A stretch of 64,000 nt of DNA from Ligustrum vulgare (GCA_963555705.1 OY743170.1:30393362-30457361), one strand, 5' to 3'. Positions 11,152-26,721 are shown, counted from the stretch's first letter. Numbers and translations: made by a program. The notes: generated from the letters alone by a model not told the origin.

Positions 11152-12838
11152 TGTAAGACCGCTTTTCATTTTATGGACAATTCTGAAATCCCACGTGATA
11201 TTTATGTTAATGTTGTTATAAATTTTAAATTTATAATTTTTAATATCTATAATTTTAATTATTTTGCAGTGGAAGAACTTGGACGCCGTCTCGATCAATG
11301 TACCAATTAAAAGTTTATAAATTGTTTACTTTAATAGCTTACATGAAATTTTATGTGATTAATTGTTTTATTGCCTAAGCTTGCTATTTTCTATTCTACT
11401 TTGTTAAATTGAAAATTTGGGGAAAGTTAAGTGACAATTGGAGAGTAAATAAAACTTATGGGCTTAATTAAACACAGGAGGAGACATGAGGGAGTAAATT
11501 GCAAATTTCAAAAGATTAAACATTAAATCCTATTTCTAACCTAACCTAAAGCCTCGCACTCGGCTCTCTCTCTCTCTCTCTCACCCGACCTCGTCTTCTC
11601 CGCTCTCTCCCTCTCTCGCGACTCACTCCCTCTCACTCGCACACCTCAGGCTCGGCTTCTCTCCCTCTCGAGCAGCCTCTGACCGCCGACCGCCACCACC
11701 AGTAAGACACCTTCCCCTTCACTTTCTGCACACACACCGACTCTAGCGCACCCCACGCTCACACACACAATCGCACACACCCACAGCGCACGCACACGCA
11801 CTACACACACTCGCGCACACATATATGTTTATTGATGTATATATATGTTGAGTGTATGTATATATACTAAGATTCTCAAAAATTCAGATTTCAAAATATG
11901 TAAATTTCAAATTTTGAAGGTTAATTTTGAGATTTGAGTAATGTTTATATATATGTATGTATACATTTGACTCATTTAGTGGAATATATGTATATGTTTT
12001 TATATGCACGTGTGTATGTATTGAGAAATTTCAGATTTAGAATTTGTGAAAAATACCTTTTTTAAATTGAGTTAGTTTAATTGAATTTCTGTTATTTTGG
12101 GTAAATTTGAGGATTTCGAATTTATGAGATTAGTTAACTGTTTAAAATTTTAACTTTTGGTTTGGAATTTGCAATTTTAGATTTAAGAGTTTATTTGGAA
12201 CTCAAAGTTAGAATTTAAGATTTTTGGAATTTATTAATGCAGGTTATTTTAATTGATTTTATTTTAAATTGAGACATTAATTATAATCCTACATTCCTAT
12301 GCTTTTTAAGGATTTAAAATGTAATGTTTTGAGAATTGGGAGTATGAAAGGTGTTTTAACTGGTTTTATGTGCTTTAGTGTTAATGTAAGGTCACATTAG
12401 GTTAAATTGAAGTTTTAACTTTAGTTAGGAACACTTAAAGTCATATTTATTGAAGTATGTGAATATTTCATATTTGATGGGATTATGAAATTAGTTAATT
12501 GTTTGGTAATGTTTGAGTTGTAATGTGAAGTTTGGATTTAGGAATTTATTTACAAATTATTTACAAACTTCAAATTTTAGCAATGTTAATTTTAACCACG
12601 TTGACCTGTAATGGTAAATTGATATTCTGTAAAGTTGAGTTAAGTTAAATATTTTAATTTGAGTTTGAATTTAAAAGATGAGAAGACTTTCTAATGTACA
12701 TTGAGATTCATTCTTTGTCTTGAACATGGGTTTTATGTGTTTTTGTCATATCCTAAAGTCACACTTAGGTTATTTGAAATCTTGATCTCGATTGGATGTT
12801 CTGCCATTATTAAAAAGGATAAGATGACTTTGTAATGT
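11152..12838 (+). repeat. Chromovirus LTR fragment, sense strand +
   Basis: It starts TGTAAGACCGC, matching the reverse complement of the LTR ends at 40869 and 47195, and continues with the conserved ACGCCGTCTCGATCAATGT block (11282-11300). A CT-rich leader (11564-11660) and a candidate splice donor (GTAAGAC, 11702-11708) follow, then a long T/A-rich stretch. It breaks off near 12838, where a second LTR fragment in the opposite orientation begins. Confidence 0.75.
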
Positions 12839-15930
<3,092 letters not shown>

Positions 15931-17394
15931 GACTGTCTCTCTTGTAATGTTCAGACCTACCACAACCATAGCACTTCCTTCTCTTCACCTTACCCTGTGA
16001 CTTAAAACTAATTCCACTCTTCCATCTATCACCCTCATCATTTGACTCATCTCTATTTTTAACTCGTCCACCTCTCATCATGTGGACATCACCACTACTC
16101 CTCTCTTTTCTTTTAGCTTTCATCTCCATCTCTCTACTCTTCAAGGAATCAATGACAATTTCAGGTGTAAGATCATCTCTCCCATATTTTATAGCATTCT
16201 TAATCTCCTTATACATATCAGGAATAGCATTCAATAAAATTATGGCTTTATGCTCTTTAGGTATCTTCTTACCACGGTTAATGATGTCTTGCACAAGTTT
16301 ATTAAAGACATCAAGGTTGTCATCTAAATCGTTAGAGGGGTCAATTTTGAAACTGAAAAACTTTCAAGCAAGAAAATCTTATTAGAAGTAGATTAAGTCA
16401 AATAAAGTTCTTCCAATTTCTTCCAAAGTTTTTCAGTGGAATCGCGTTTACCAATTTCACACAAAAACAGAGTCAGATAGATGCAAGATGATAGAAGTAT
16501 AAGCAAGTTCATCAAAATCCTTTTTCTCATTCTAAGTTACAGTATTTCGGAAAGAATTTTCAATCGCTTTACAAATCTTTTGTTGTACCAAAATACCTTT
16601 CATTTTCTATTGTCATATAGAAAAATCACAATTTCCATCGAATATGTTCAAGTCAAGAAGGAGTGCATAAATATTAACAAATAAGAAACCCACAACTCAA
16701 AAATAAGCACCACACAGAAGATCACACAGAAAATCCTAAAGGTCGCAATATACATCGTTCTAAATTCTCAGGATTCCGTAATACTCAAGGATCTCAACTC
16801 AGGGAAATTTTCGACATGGGTAAAGTCTACGCGACAGTTCTATTTATAACGCAACAAGCAAAAAAATCACAAAATATTTCACAAGACAAACAACTATTAA
16901 AACACAAGTAATGGCAAATAATTTTTATAACAAGCAAAAAGTAATCGCAAGCCTAATGGTCACGTCACACAATGAACAGTTATAACTGGAATTTAAAAGT
17001 GATCAGCCAATTTACCAGAGAGGACCGATCTAAGTCCGTAATATAGGAGAGATGGGAAATTATTGATTTTTGTTTTATGCTTTACAATTAGCAAATTTTG
17101 AAGTGTAAATCAGCACCAAGCTCGAGAGCCTCCAAAATCATTACCTAACAGCAAAAGTTGATAGATTACTAATTAAACAATAATTTCCAGTCACAAAGAA
17201 TCTGAAAGATACAATTGGAACCAAATAATTTCAGCACATTAAAAAAAATAAAAATTCAACTAATGAAAACTAGAACGGGGAAAGAAGAAACTCAGTCAAT
17301 GAGTTCCAATTTTGATTCTAATTCAGCCAATCATGCCACTGAGGCCTTGATACCAATTTGTGGTGAATAAACATCGTCAAAACACAACATGATG

Positions 17395-18262
17395 CAGGAG
17401 TTTGAGATAACTGATTTAGGGTTAATGAAGTATTTTTTAGGAATTCAAGTGAAGCGGAACAAAGGGAAAATCTTCCTCTCTCAAGAGAAGTACACAGAAG
17501 ATTTGTTGAAAAGTTTTACATGTTGGATTGTAAGTCAATTTCTGCTTCCATGGCTCTGAATGAAAAATTAAAGCAGGATGATGGCGCACAAGAGGTTGAT
17601 GCTACACTTTATAGGAAGCGGTTGGTTGCTTAATTTACCTTACAAATATGTGGCCTGATACAAATAATTCAGTGAGTGTTGTTTCCAGATTTATGAACAA
17701 ACAAAGCAAGCTTCATTTTGCAGGAGTGAAAAAATTTTGAGATACTTGCAGGGAAAAAAAAAGAATGGATTCTGTATGAAAAAGAGAATGACTATAGTTT
17801 AATTGGTTTTTCAGACAGTGACTGGGTTGGTTCTTTGGACGACCGCAAAAGAACTTCGAGATATATTTTCTGTATTAGTTCTAATCCTATTGCTTGGAAG
17901 TCAAAAAAGCAAAATTCAGTTGGATTGCTGTTAGCAAAAGCAGAATATATTTCAACAACAGAAGCATCATGTGAAGCGACCTGACTAAGGAGAGTCTTAG
18001 AAGATCTGCAGTTTAAACAAGAAGGGCCTACGAGACTTTTATGTGACAATATGTCAGCCATAGAATTAACTAAAAATCTAGTCTGTCATGCGAGATGAAA
18101 ACATATTGAGCTTCGTCATCATTTCACCTCATATTTGGTCAGCAAAGGAGAAATCATAATGGAATTCATTAGTACAAGCAAACAGTTAGCAGATATTTTC
18201 ACAAAACCACTAACATAGGAGACATTTGAAAAGTTCAAGAGTCAATTAAAGATCACAAATTA
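17395..18262 (+). pseudogene. Ty1/copia reverse transcriptase C-terminus and RNase H
   Basis: Reads FEITDLGLMKYFLGIQVKRN (17401 onward), then SLIGFSDSDWVGSLDDRKRT, LLAKAEYISTTEASCEA and ELRHHFTSYLVSKGEIIMEF, ending QLADIFTKPL. This is the normal order of copia RT thumb and RNase H; the DSDW and EY motifs of RNase H are visible. Several stops and frameshifts (17630-17760, 17984, 18097) kill it. It lies head to head with the copia gag to its left, so it is a second, 5'-truncated element or a rearranged one. Confidence 0.85.
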
Positions 18263-18270
18263 AGAGGGGG

Positions 18271-18574
18271 TGTTGAGAAGTAATCTATGATCAATTAGTG
18301 AAGTGAATTAATGAAGTGTCATTTGGAAGAACAAGGAGACAAATTTGAAAATATAGTAGTAGGATTGGAATTCAAACATAATATTAAATGTCTAGTAATC
18401 TAGAATGATCCTTGTATTTCTATAAATTCATGTAATGCATGAGCATCATGTAAATCAATAAAAACCAGCAACTATGCAATAAAAATATTTTGGAGTAGCA
18501 GTTCTTCAATTGAAATCAAACCACCTTCCATTTGCCCCAACGTGTTGTTCTAGAAAACTTTGCTCAATTCAACA
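18271..18574 (+). repeat. 3' LTR of the copia element
   Basis: Begins TGTTGAGAAG immediately after a polypurine tract (AAGAGGGGG, 18262-18270) and ends at CAATTCAACA. At 304 bp the length is normal for copia. Confidence 0.75.
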
Positions 18575-18917
18575 CGACATCTGAGACATAATCTTTTGTA
18601 TTCCCAGATCCTAAGCTTCCAATACTGATCCAAGCTATTTAGTAAACATCAATAATTAATAATAACCATGCAGTAAAATTTAAGAATATTTTTGTAATAA
18701 AAAACTTTTTTTTTAAATTTGATTCCATGGCCAGGTCCACAAATTATGTTTGTTGCTCAATAGGTAAGCTTCGGAGAAGACCCACTTAATTAGGGCTCTC
18801 TACTTAACCTAATTAAGTTTAACTTATATCTACCCGCCCTCTCACCCTCGGCTAATTAGTGAATACTCATGCCTCTTTTTATCTGTGAAAATGGCTACCC
18901 TCTCTTTGTGAGAAATC

Positions 18918-18962
<45 letters not shown>

Positions 18963-19116
18963 AACCCCACTGTGCATCCCCTTCCTGCCTCCTTTCAGTG
19001 TCAGTGACCTTCATAACTGGGCTTGTGGTTGTGTTCCCTTTGTGTGCATCCTTTGCATATAATGTGAATGGAAGTTAACACGCCTAGGTTTAGACTTTTA
19101 AACTTGGGGTGTTACA
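18575..19116 (+). repeat. Internally deleted chromovirus LTR remnant
   Basis: The last 50 bp (AACACGCCTAGGTTTAG to GGGGTGTTACA) are the LTR terminus of the 38-47 kb chromovirus family in sense orientation. A CT microsatellite (18921-18959) lies in the position of the CT-rich leader. The T/A-rich body between leader and end is missing. The left 150-200 bp are unassigned. Confidence 0.5.
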
Positions 19117-19888
19117 AAAACAAATTGAAAGATTGTGATAGAAATGAGGTCAATGTAGTTAGTTTTATTGATGCTCTTATATCACTTGTTGTAACTACTG
19201 AATTATGTGGATTTGATTGGTTTTAACCCTTTTGCATGTGTGGTCACTTGATTCGTTTACATTTCAATTTGCGTTGATTTGAACATGTGCATGAATTTCA
19301 GAGTGATTTGTTATTTCTATATAACATGGTTACATACATGGTTGTTGGGTTGGCGTGATGTTTTGATACACTGTCTTTGTTCTCACAATAGGCATCAGAT
19401 GTGTCCCTTGGTGGGATGGGTATGTTTGGTAGTTGTGTTAACCATTACTAGCATAAAAATAGAAAAATCCTGAAGGTCTTATTCTACTCTTCAAAAGCCT
19501 TTTTGACTTTAGCAAGTAAGCTTATAAGGGTGTTAAAACTTGGTACTCTAAACTCAACTGAGTTGGGAGCTATCATCCTAAAACTCGTTACAGGGGGTCA
19601 ATTAGAAAGCACGTACGGAGAGTGGACTTACACATAAGACAATCAAACATCTTTAACTTTTCTTTGTCGCCTTTTGACTCTGGTAATTAAGTCCCAGGGG
19701 TTCTCTAAACCTGGTTCCCTAAAGTCATTTAGCTTGGGAGTCACCGACCCTAAGCTCGCTACAGGGGTCACATAGAAAGCAAATGAGAAAAGTATTGCAC
19801 AAAGATGATAAGAGACAAGGACAGGAAAGAAAAAGAAAAGAAAAAGTCATCCACAAAAAAATGATGCATGGTATAAGCTTTGTTGACT
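19117..19888. other. No gene; imperfect tandem duplication
   Basis: No coding signal. Two related blocks at about 19528-19606 and 19700-19781 share the order CTAAA..TTGGGAG..CTAA..CTCG(T/C)TACAGGGG..TAGAAAGCA, with roughly two-thirds identity by eye. They look like the repeated end of an unidentified element. Confidence 0.45.
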
Positions 19889-19889
19889 A

Positions 19890-20251
19890 AAACTGTGGAG
19901 AATAAGAGAATAGGCAATGTATCCGAAAACCTTGATCGATGATCAACTTGAGGCTTTCTGGTACTCCAAGCTACGAGTGGAGTTTTGTTTTTAACAGCTT
20001 TTGTTGGGGATCTGTTTCTGTGTGAATAGCTTTAGTCCATAAATTATTTGACAATCCTTTGCCTTTAAGAATAATTCGTGCCATTTCTACAATTGTTCTA
20101 TTTTTCCTTTCGGTGACACCATTTTTCTCAGGGTTGTGGCGAATAGTGAGCTGCCTCCTAATGAAATTATCTCTACAGCAATTCATGAATGAAGTATAGA
20201 TAAATTCTCTTCCTTTGTCAGTTCACAATTATTTTATCTGATAGCCACTTG
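19890..20251 (-). pseudogene. Ty1/copia integrase, C-terminal core (right of element B)
   Basis: Reads IRRQLTIRHNPEKNGVTERK, then NRTIVEMARIILKGKG, with the catalytic Glu of the integrase D,D-35-E core preserved in NGVTERK. It continues into TPLVAWSTRKP. It is the downstream continuation of 23700-23078, from which it was separated by insertion of element B. Stops and frame breaks are present. Confidence 0.85.
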
Positions 20252-21023
20252 TGATGAGAAATGAATTGTGGAATTAATGCCGGAAAGTTCCAAACCCAGG
20301 TTTGTTTGTGGGCGAAGGAATCTTGACCCAAACTTCACGACGTGAGGATCAGCGATGCGGAAGAAAGAATCAAGACTTTCGAAACGCTACAAGGATTTGT
20401 CCAGTTTCTTTGATAAGTTTCTGATTGTGAACGCCACATTATCAATCTTTGATAAGTTCAAGATGAACGCCACAAGACTATCAATCATGATAAGTTCGAG
20501 TTTGTAATGTGAATCCACACATTTACCAATTGAAAAACAATCAATCTGTTTTATTAAAATCCAAGTCTAACTATTACAATGAGTAAAATAGGATATAAAT
20601 AATAAAAAGAACGACCTAACAACTAGGGTAGCCGCTATAGAGGCACAAAACCCTAACTAAACAATCAAAAATGAAAAAAAATAACATTAAAATGTGAAAA
20701 CCCTAATTCTCGTTTGCGGCACAACTAGAACCTCACTTAAGGTCGTGTAGGATTTGATTTACGGCCATAAGTTAATCTCTGCTTCAAGTTGCATTTTACT
20801 AAATTTCCACAGTTACGGTCGGGACTAAACAACTTAAGGCCATAAGTTGTTTCCTGCTCAAAAATCTTCACTTCGTCCTTGAATTTCAGCTTCCTTTCGC
20901 TTTCATTCATCTTGGGACCTCTTTTATCACTTCTTGTCGGTTCTTTTAAGCCCCTGAGCTTGTGCTTGAATTCTTGGGGCCTAAATTATTGGTCTTTCCA
21001 TCAAGCCCATATGATTCGCATCA
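20252..21023 (-). repeat. 3' LTR of element B
   Basis: Direct repeat of 22302-23077. The plus-strand primer tract on the minus strand (GAAGAAGGAGATAA) adjoins at 21024-21037. Confidence 0.85.
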
Positions 21024-21037
21024 TTATCTCCTTCTTC

Positions 21038-21540
21038 AGGATGATTCGTCTCGAGTTATAGCTTTGTTCATGGTGAATCAGTTCACCTCCTGAATCAAAA
21101 GGAAAATTTTTGTTTCCATGCCTTAGTTTCAAACGATACAAGATATGTATCCTTGTACTCATGGCTCATTATCTCCAAGTCATGTATCCCAAAAATGAGG
21201 CCCTTTTCTTCACATCCCTATTCTTTTCAACTTCTTGCTCAATCATCTCTTTTTCTTTTTTCTCACAGTCAACCACAACCCCTAATTTTCTACAATCATG
21301 TACTACTTCAACAAGGTTATCTTCTTGTTTAAGCACCTCCTCTTCTAGCTCCACATTTTTATCAACATTTTCATACTCAATCACTTCAACCTCATTATCA
21401 TTTTTATCCTCATGCTTCTCATCAATATTTTGGTTGTCTGGTTCATTCACCACCTCTTCACTACCTAATTTTTCATCTTCCACCTCAAAATTCAGGGTTT
21501 CTTCAACTACTTCTAACTCACCATCCTCCTTCTCAACATT
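21038..21540 (-). pseudogene. Acidic coiled-coil ORF of element B
   Basis: On the minus strand, 21483-21169 gives 104 codons rich in Glu, Asp, Lys and Val (MEDEKLGSEEVVNEPDNQNI start, ELEEEVLKQEDNL inside). It is homologous in position and composition to 6494-6973 of element A. It is followed by a broken counterpart of element A's C-terminal segment. No known domain. Confidence 0.45.
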
Positions 21541-21559
21541 CTTAACTTAAGGCTCTATT

Positions 21560-22142
21560 TTAATATGTTTTTCACTCTCCCTTAACCACAGCCTCTCTTT
21601 TCTCTTCTTTCTTTTGCAACGTAGCCAATTTTTTTTCTTTTTGCCTTCCGTTCATACCTCATCCTTTCCTCATAAATTTTTGTTTGAATCTTCAAAATCA
21701 GCTTATCTTCAATATCTTCTCACCTCTTAACCTCAATTCAATCCCTAGGTTTATGATCACGCCTATATTGCCTCTCATAATTAAGGCTTGTTCGAGATCG
21801 CTCCTTTTTCGATTTAGCCCTTTTTTCATCTAGTTTATCTAACCTCATCTTAATACCATTCAAAAACCTCCACACACAATTTGTATTGTTAACCCTCCTA
21901 GATGAACTTGAAATTTGGACATTGTGAAATGTAAAGAAAAGTGGAATAGAATGAAATATTTTGACACAAGACCAAATAATGAATTTTGGAATTATTTGTG
22001 AATTCTGATTTTTTTTTTTATTTTTTTTTTTAGAAATCCAAAAATCAATTATGAGTGTGATGAAACAAATGGAACTGAATTCGGATAAGAATTGAAAAAA
22101 ATAAACACTTTTGAAATTTTGTTGGAATTTTTTACGAATCAA
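21560..22142 (-). pseudogene. Gag N-terminal remnant of element B
   Basis: Minus-strand reading includes IKMRLDKLDEKRAKSKKER, then YERQYRRDHKPRD, basic and coiled-coil-like as in the Gag start of element C (35900-35700). The codons upstream (22142-21960) are leader read as protein. The gag capsid domain is not recognisable, so most of gag is deleted. Confidence 0.4.
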
Positions 22143-22301
22143 AAACTAGAAAATTTTACGGGCTTGAAGAACAAGAAAACTCAAGAAAAGAAACACTTAA
22201 CAACAAGATATGGATAATTCTCATGTGGACTCTATGATAAATACATGGAATTAAACTGGAATAGAATAAACTTGTATTCAGAGTCCAGCTCTGATACCAA
22301 A

Positions 22302-23077
22302 TGATGAGAAACGAATTGTGGAATTAACGTCGAATAGTTCTAAACCCAGGTTTGTTTGTGGACGGAGAAATCTTGACCCAAATTTCATGACGTGAGGATC
22401 AACAATGCTGAAGAAAGAACCAAGACTTTCAAAACACCACAAGGATTTGTCCAATTTCCTTGATAAGTTTCTGATTGTAAACATCACAAAGATTATCAAT
22501 CTTTGATAAGTTTGGAATGAACGCCACAAGACTATCAATCTTGATAAGTTCGAGTTTGTAAAGTCAATCCACACATTTACCAATTAAAAAATAATCAATC
22601 TGTTTTATCAAAACCCACATCTAACTATTACAATGAAAAAAATAGGACATAAATAATGAAAAAAATGACCTAACAATTAGGGTAGCCGCTATAGAGGTAC
22701 AAAACCCTAACTAAACAATCAAAATAGACAAATAACGTAAAATGTGGAAAACCTAATTCTTGTCTGCGGCACGACCAGAACCTCACCTACGGCCGGGAAG
22801 GATTTGATTTACGGTCGTAGGTTAATCTCTGCTCCAAGTTGTGTTTTGCTGAATTTCCACAGTTACGGTCGTGACTAAACAACTTACGGCCGTAAGTTGT
22901 TTCCTGCTCAAAATTCTTCACTTCGACCTTGAATTTCGGCTTCCATTCGCTTTCACTCGTCTTGGGACCTCTTTTATCACTTCTTGTTGGTTCTTTTAAG
23001 TCCCTGAGCTTGTGCTTGAATTCTTGTTCGGCCTGAATAAATTGGTCTTTCTATCAAGCCCACTATGATTCGCATCA
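22302..23077 (-). repeat. 5' LTR of element B
   Basis: 776 bp against 772 bp in the partner, with many scattered differences, so the insertion is old. It contains the family segment TTACGGCCGTAAG-like (22860-22900), also present in elements C and A. Confidence 0.85.
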
Positions 23078-23700
23078 CTTCCCTTCTCTGTAAAAGCCTA
23101 GAATTGAAGAAATGCAAAGAATGTCTTTGATTTTTCCTTTGCGAAGTAAATCCACACCATTCTTCTTAAATCATACACAAATCGGTTGAAATATTTCTTT
23201 CCACCAATAGATGGAGTTCTCATGGGGCTGCACAAATCTGCATGAACAAGTTCAAGAGGGGCTTCGGCCCTCCATGAAGTTTTCGGGAATGGAAGCCTAT
23301 ACATTTTTCTGTAAATACATCATTTGCATACTTTGTCATCTTTCCGGATATTCGGAAGACCGATCACCATATTTTTCTACTTCAATAGAACCAATCCTTT
23401 TGTATGTAAATGTTTATATCTCAAATGCCACTCTCTATGACAAATCTGGATTTTTAGATTGTAGGGCAAAATTCTCCTCAAGTGGTAGATGAAGTGGAAA
23501 AACTTTGCTTCTTGACATCTCAATATTGGCAACTACTGAGTTGTTTTTCTAATCAAAAATTCTGCAATTTCTTTCTTCAAAATGAACTGTGAAGTTTGGA
23601 ACATAAAGGACATTGGATATGAGTTTCCTTTTTCCTCCTTTTGTTCCAACAACAATGGTCACACCAGGAAATTAACACATTCAAATGAGACTAGGATATA
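23078..23700 (-). pseudogene. Ty1/copia GAG-pre-integrase and integrase N-terminus
   Basis: Minus strand, from 23560: pre-integrase residues (EWHLRYKHLHTKGLVLLK-like, then KNMVIGLPNIRKDDK), then LPFPKTSWRAEAPLELVHAD, LCSPMRTPSIGGKKYFNRF and MVWIYFAKEKSKTF at 23304-23098. The first catalytic Asp of the integrase core (VHAD) is kept. The segment ends at the left edge of the copia target, where element B is inserted, and resumes at 20251. Scattered stops are present. Confidence 0.85.
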
Positions 23701-23920
23701 TGGTTTAATTAACATCCTTTGGATTATTATCATATCCCATAAAATTAGGACTGCTGATTTAATTTTCTTATCCTAAAAGGAAATCAATTAAAAAAAAAAA
23801 AAATTATGGAAACTAATAAAATGAGAGGAAGATTGTGCCTATGTGCGTGAACCTTTTCCACATAGTAAGAGTAAAGCTCTCCTACTTGTATCAGTCCATA
23901 ACTCTCTCTACAGGATAAAT

Positions 23921-23940
23921 AACTGCTATATATACTCGTA
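23921..23940 (+). promoter_or_regulatory. TATA box of the NAC gene
   Basis: CTATATATACTC lies about 85 bp upstream of the NAC start codon at 24015, with no other TATA-like run closer. It is placed about right for a transcription start some 50 bp before the ATG. Confidence 0.6.
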
Positions 23941-24014
23941 ATAATCAACAGAATATCCCTACATTTAATTTACCATTACTGCCAGAAACAATTGATAAAA
24001 GCAAGCAATTCGTC

Positions 24015-25384
24015 ATGGCCGCACAAGAAGGTTCTCATTTATATGTCCAAGAAAATCTTCTGCCCGGTTACCGATTCATACCAACCGAAAAGGAGCTATT
24101 TTACTACTTGAACCTCAAGATTCTAAACAAACGTATACCAATTGATGCCATAAAAGATGTTGATCTCTACAAGTACCATCCCCATGATCTTTGCCGTAAG
24201 TTTCATTATTTCTTGACGTTTCTTGGTGTTTCTTTTAATATATCTTCCTCATTTATTATTAATATTTACATTCTTTGGAATTTATTAATGTGATTATCAG
24301 AAAATACGACGAAGGGAATACATGTGGGCTACTTTTTTACTTCTAGAACTAAGAGGTATCAAAAAGGTAGCCGGCCAGACCGAAGGGCTGCTGGTGGTTA
24401 CTGGAAAGCCACTGGAGGCGACATCATTGTCCAGAGCAATGGCCAAGAAATTGGACGGAAAAAAGTTCTTGTCTATTATGAAAGAAAATCTAAGAATAAT
24501 AAAGGAACGAAGACTAATTGGATAATGCATGAGTTTACAATTCATCAAATAAAGGATGTCGCATGTTCATCTACATACGCAATTCCAGATGACAAGATGG
24601 TACGTAAAAGTTTTCGTATATTATTGTTGTTTGTGACACTAGCTCGGGTTTTTAATCATTATCGATTCTAGGTTTTGTTTTTTGTATATTTTTTTTTATC
24701 CCAATCGAACAATAAATAAATGTTGATATAGCAAGGATTTATTGATTTACTTATTTACAATTTTTGCAGTTGGATGTGTGTGTATGCAAAATTTACTATA
24801 GAGCGCCGAAATCGGAAAACAAAGAACAAGACACAGAAAGAAGCATGATCCCAATTCAAGAGACGCATGTCCATAATGAAAATTTGGCATCAACATCATC
24901 TTTTCAATATCCTCTACTGGCACTCGATCAATCATCCTCGCAAGGTGCTTATATTCCCGACCAACAAGCAAGCATTATTGATCAATATCATCCAATCGTT
25001 CATGAACCTGTTACGTACATGCATGAAGATATGGCAATGCAAGGTAATATTATTCAATCTCCTCATCCTCTTGCATACATAATTCCTTGTGATCAAAGCA
25101 ACGATCCTTTGATTCCACCTGAGCCTGGCATGGAAAGCAATGATCGGTATCAACCTAATGCGCACATGAATGGTGATTTGATTCTGGGGACAAGTGGATT
25201 TGCAGCTTCCACTAGCAATGATGATGGAGATTGCTTGGATTTAACGACTCCAAATTTTTCACCTTTATTTGCTTCGTTTCCGGCAATGGATCCTAGTATA
25301 CTAGATTATTCTTTCGGCGAGTCATCTGATCAATCAATTGCACAAATGCAAGGCGAGGAGGGTGGGTGGCTCGAGGATGAGTGA
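24015..25384 (+). CDS. NAC-domain transcription factor, three exons
   Basis: Exons 24015-24195, 24301-24599 and 24770-25384 join in frame to 364 codons. Introns start GTAAGT and GTACGT and end ATCAG and TGCAG. They fall at the two usual NAC positions. The N-terminal NAC DNA-binding and dimerisation domain (about residues 15-173) shows subdomain A (LLPGYRFIPTEKELFYYLNL), B (IKDVDLYKYHPHDL), C (GYFFTSRTKRYQKGSRPDRR, then GGYWKATGGDI), D (KKVLVYYERKS, then TKTNWIMHEF) and E (LDVCVCKIY). The rest is a Ser/Asp/Gln-rich acidic tail ending near LEDE, a likely activation region. There is no transmembrane segment. The protein would bind CACG-type promoter sites in the nucleus. No stop or frameshift is seen. 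The family is sure; the subgroup and target are not. It differs from canonical members in RFIPTEKE for RFHPTDEE and VCVCKIY for VVCRIF, so it looks like a divergent, lineage-specific member. Confidence 0.92.
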
Positions 25385-26640
25385 TTCTGCAGCTTCCATT
25401 GAGTACATGGATTTAACTTCTCCGAAGACGTTCGTGATGTAATTTTATTTCATCCAGTCTATGGATTAATATTTCTAGTTACTAGCAGTCGAAAACTGTT
25501 CCTTGGATTCAACATTAGAGTGAATTATTTGTATTTTTTTCAACATTTGTTTTGAAAGAAATTTTTTCTTGTGGTTTAGTTTTTTCTGTTATTATCTAAT
25601 AAAGACTATATTATATACGGATTTTTCTACCTAATCTTTTCCAGGGAAGAATACTACATTTTTCATTTACAACAATGGATAATACAACTTTTTTTATACA
25701 CGAACCATATGTCATAAATTAAGCAATTAACTATTATTTTAACTGCTACAATCCACACCTTTAATTGGTCAAATTTAATTTCATCAAGTCTAAGTCAACA
25801 TTTATTTGAGAAAGTCAGTGTTAATTTTGGACCAATTTGAAATATTGAAAAACTTGTGGGCTATTTTAATTTTTAGTAGAAGTTAAAGATTAAAGATTTA
25901 ACTTTATGCCCCAGTTTGATAGAGATTAAAATCTGAATTTTAGCGAATTTTGATAAAAGCTGATGAGATGTATGGTTAAAAATTTGTGGGATTCATGAAA
26001 TATGATTGTGATTAATTGTTGACTTTGACTTTCATAAAAAAATGATTTTTAACTAGAAACAAAGAGACACTATATCATATGAAGATTTATAAGTGTCTTC
26101 TTATGCAACTTTATATCATATGAAGTTTTATAAGGGTCTTCTTATGCAATTATTTCTTGAGGGACTTTGCTAGCAAATTCTGTTAGTAAATATCTCCGAT
26201 TTGGGCCAAAAGGATAATGTGATGCAGAAAGCAAACAGAAGCAAAAAACAGGAAAAACGAGAGGAAATGTGAGAAAAAATTTGGAGCCATTTGTTCAAGC
26301 TTGAGCTCCATTGTTCTCTTTTTTTAAGAGGTAAATAGCGTTAAGAGAATAAATCAAAGAATTATATGGTTGGAGGAAATCAAGGAAATACATGATTTGT
26401 GAAAATCAAGAAATTATCATGTTAATTTGAGGTATTGTGATTCATCTTAACATATTTAGCTCTTGTTTGGACCCCTTTTTTAAAACAAAAATTATTCAAC
26501 ACTCAATATCAACCATCCACCCTAGTCAAGTCTGCTATTTTTTACTTTTCAAACATTTTTAACCACACATTCTATCAAAAATACTGTTCAAAACCACATT
26601 ATTCACAAAATAAAAGGAGTCAATCACACCCTTAGCTTAT
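25385..26640. other. NAC 3' flank and non-coding DNA
   Basis: No gene. The T-rich 3' untranslated region has an AATAAA signal near 25598-25604. A 45-bp tandem duplication (TATATCATATGAAG...CTTCTTATGCAA, units about 26069 and 26110) is the only structure. The remainder is AT-rich and unassigned. Confidence 0.5.
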
Positions 26641-26721
26641 TGAATTGTACTACATATACACACATGTAACAAGTAATTAATAAATAGAAACTAATTTTCT
26701 CTCAATTGTGTTATTGACATG
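26641..26721 (+). repeat. End of a copia 5' LTR
   Basis: Immediately precedes a perfect primer site and ends TTATTGACA. The start of the LTR cannot be fixed because no matching 3' LTR is visible. Confidence 0.5.

Larger units (their letters stand above)
20252..23077 (-). mobile_element. Element B: non-autonomous gag LTR retrotransposon inside copia
   Basis: LTRs 20252-21023 and 22302-23077 (TGATGAGAA...CGCATCA) bracket 1.28 kb. The primer site (reverse complement of GCTCTGATACCA at 22288-22299) fixes the minus orientation. The interior codes only a gag N-terminus and an acidic protein. It lies inside a copia integrase whose two halves read on in the same orientation. Flanks are CTTG and CTTC, compatible with a short target duplication with one change. 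Confidence 0.85.

Noticed and set aside
19279..19473. 64-codon ORF
   Set aside because: Short, no start context or domain, inside unassigned repeat-like DNA.
24747..25165. Minus-strand ORFs opposite NAC exon 3
   Set aside because: Shadows of the NAC coding sequence; no independent signal.
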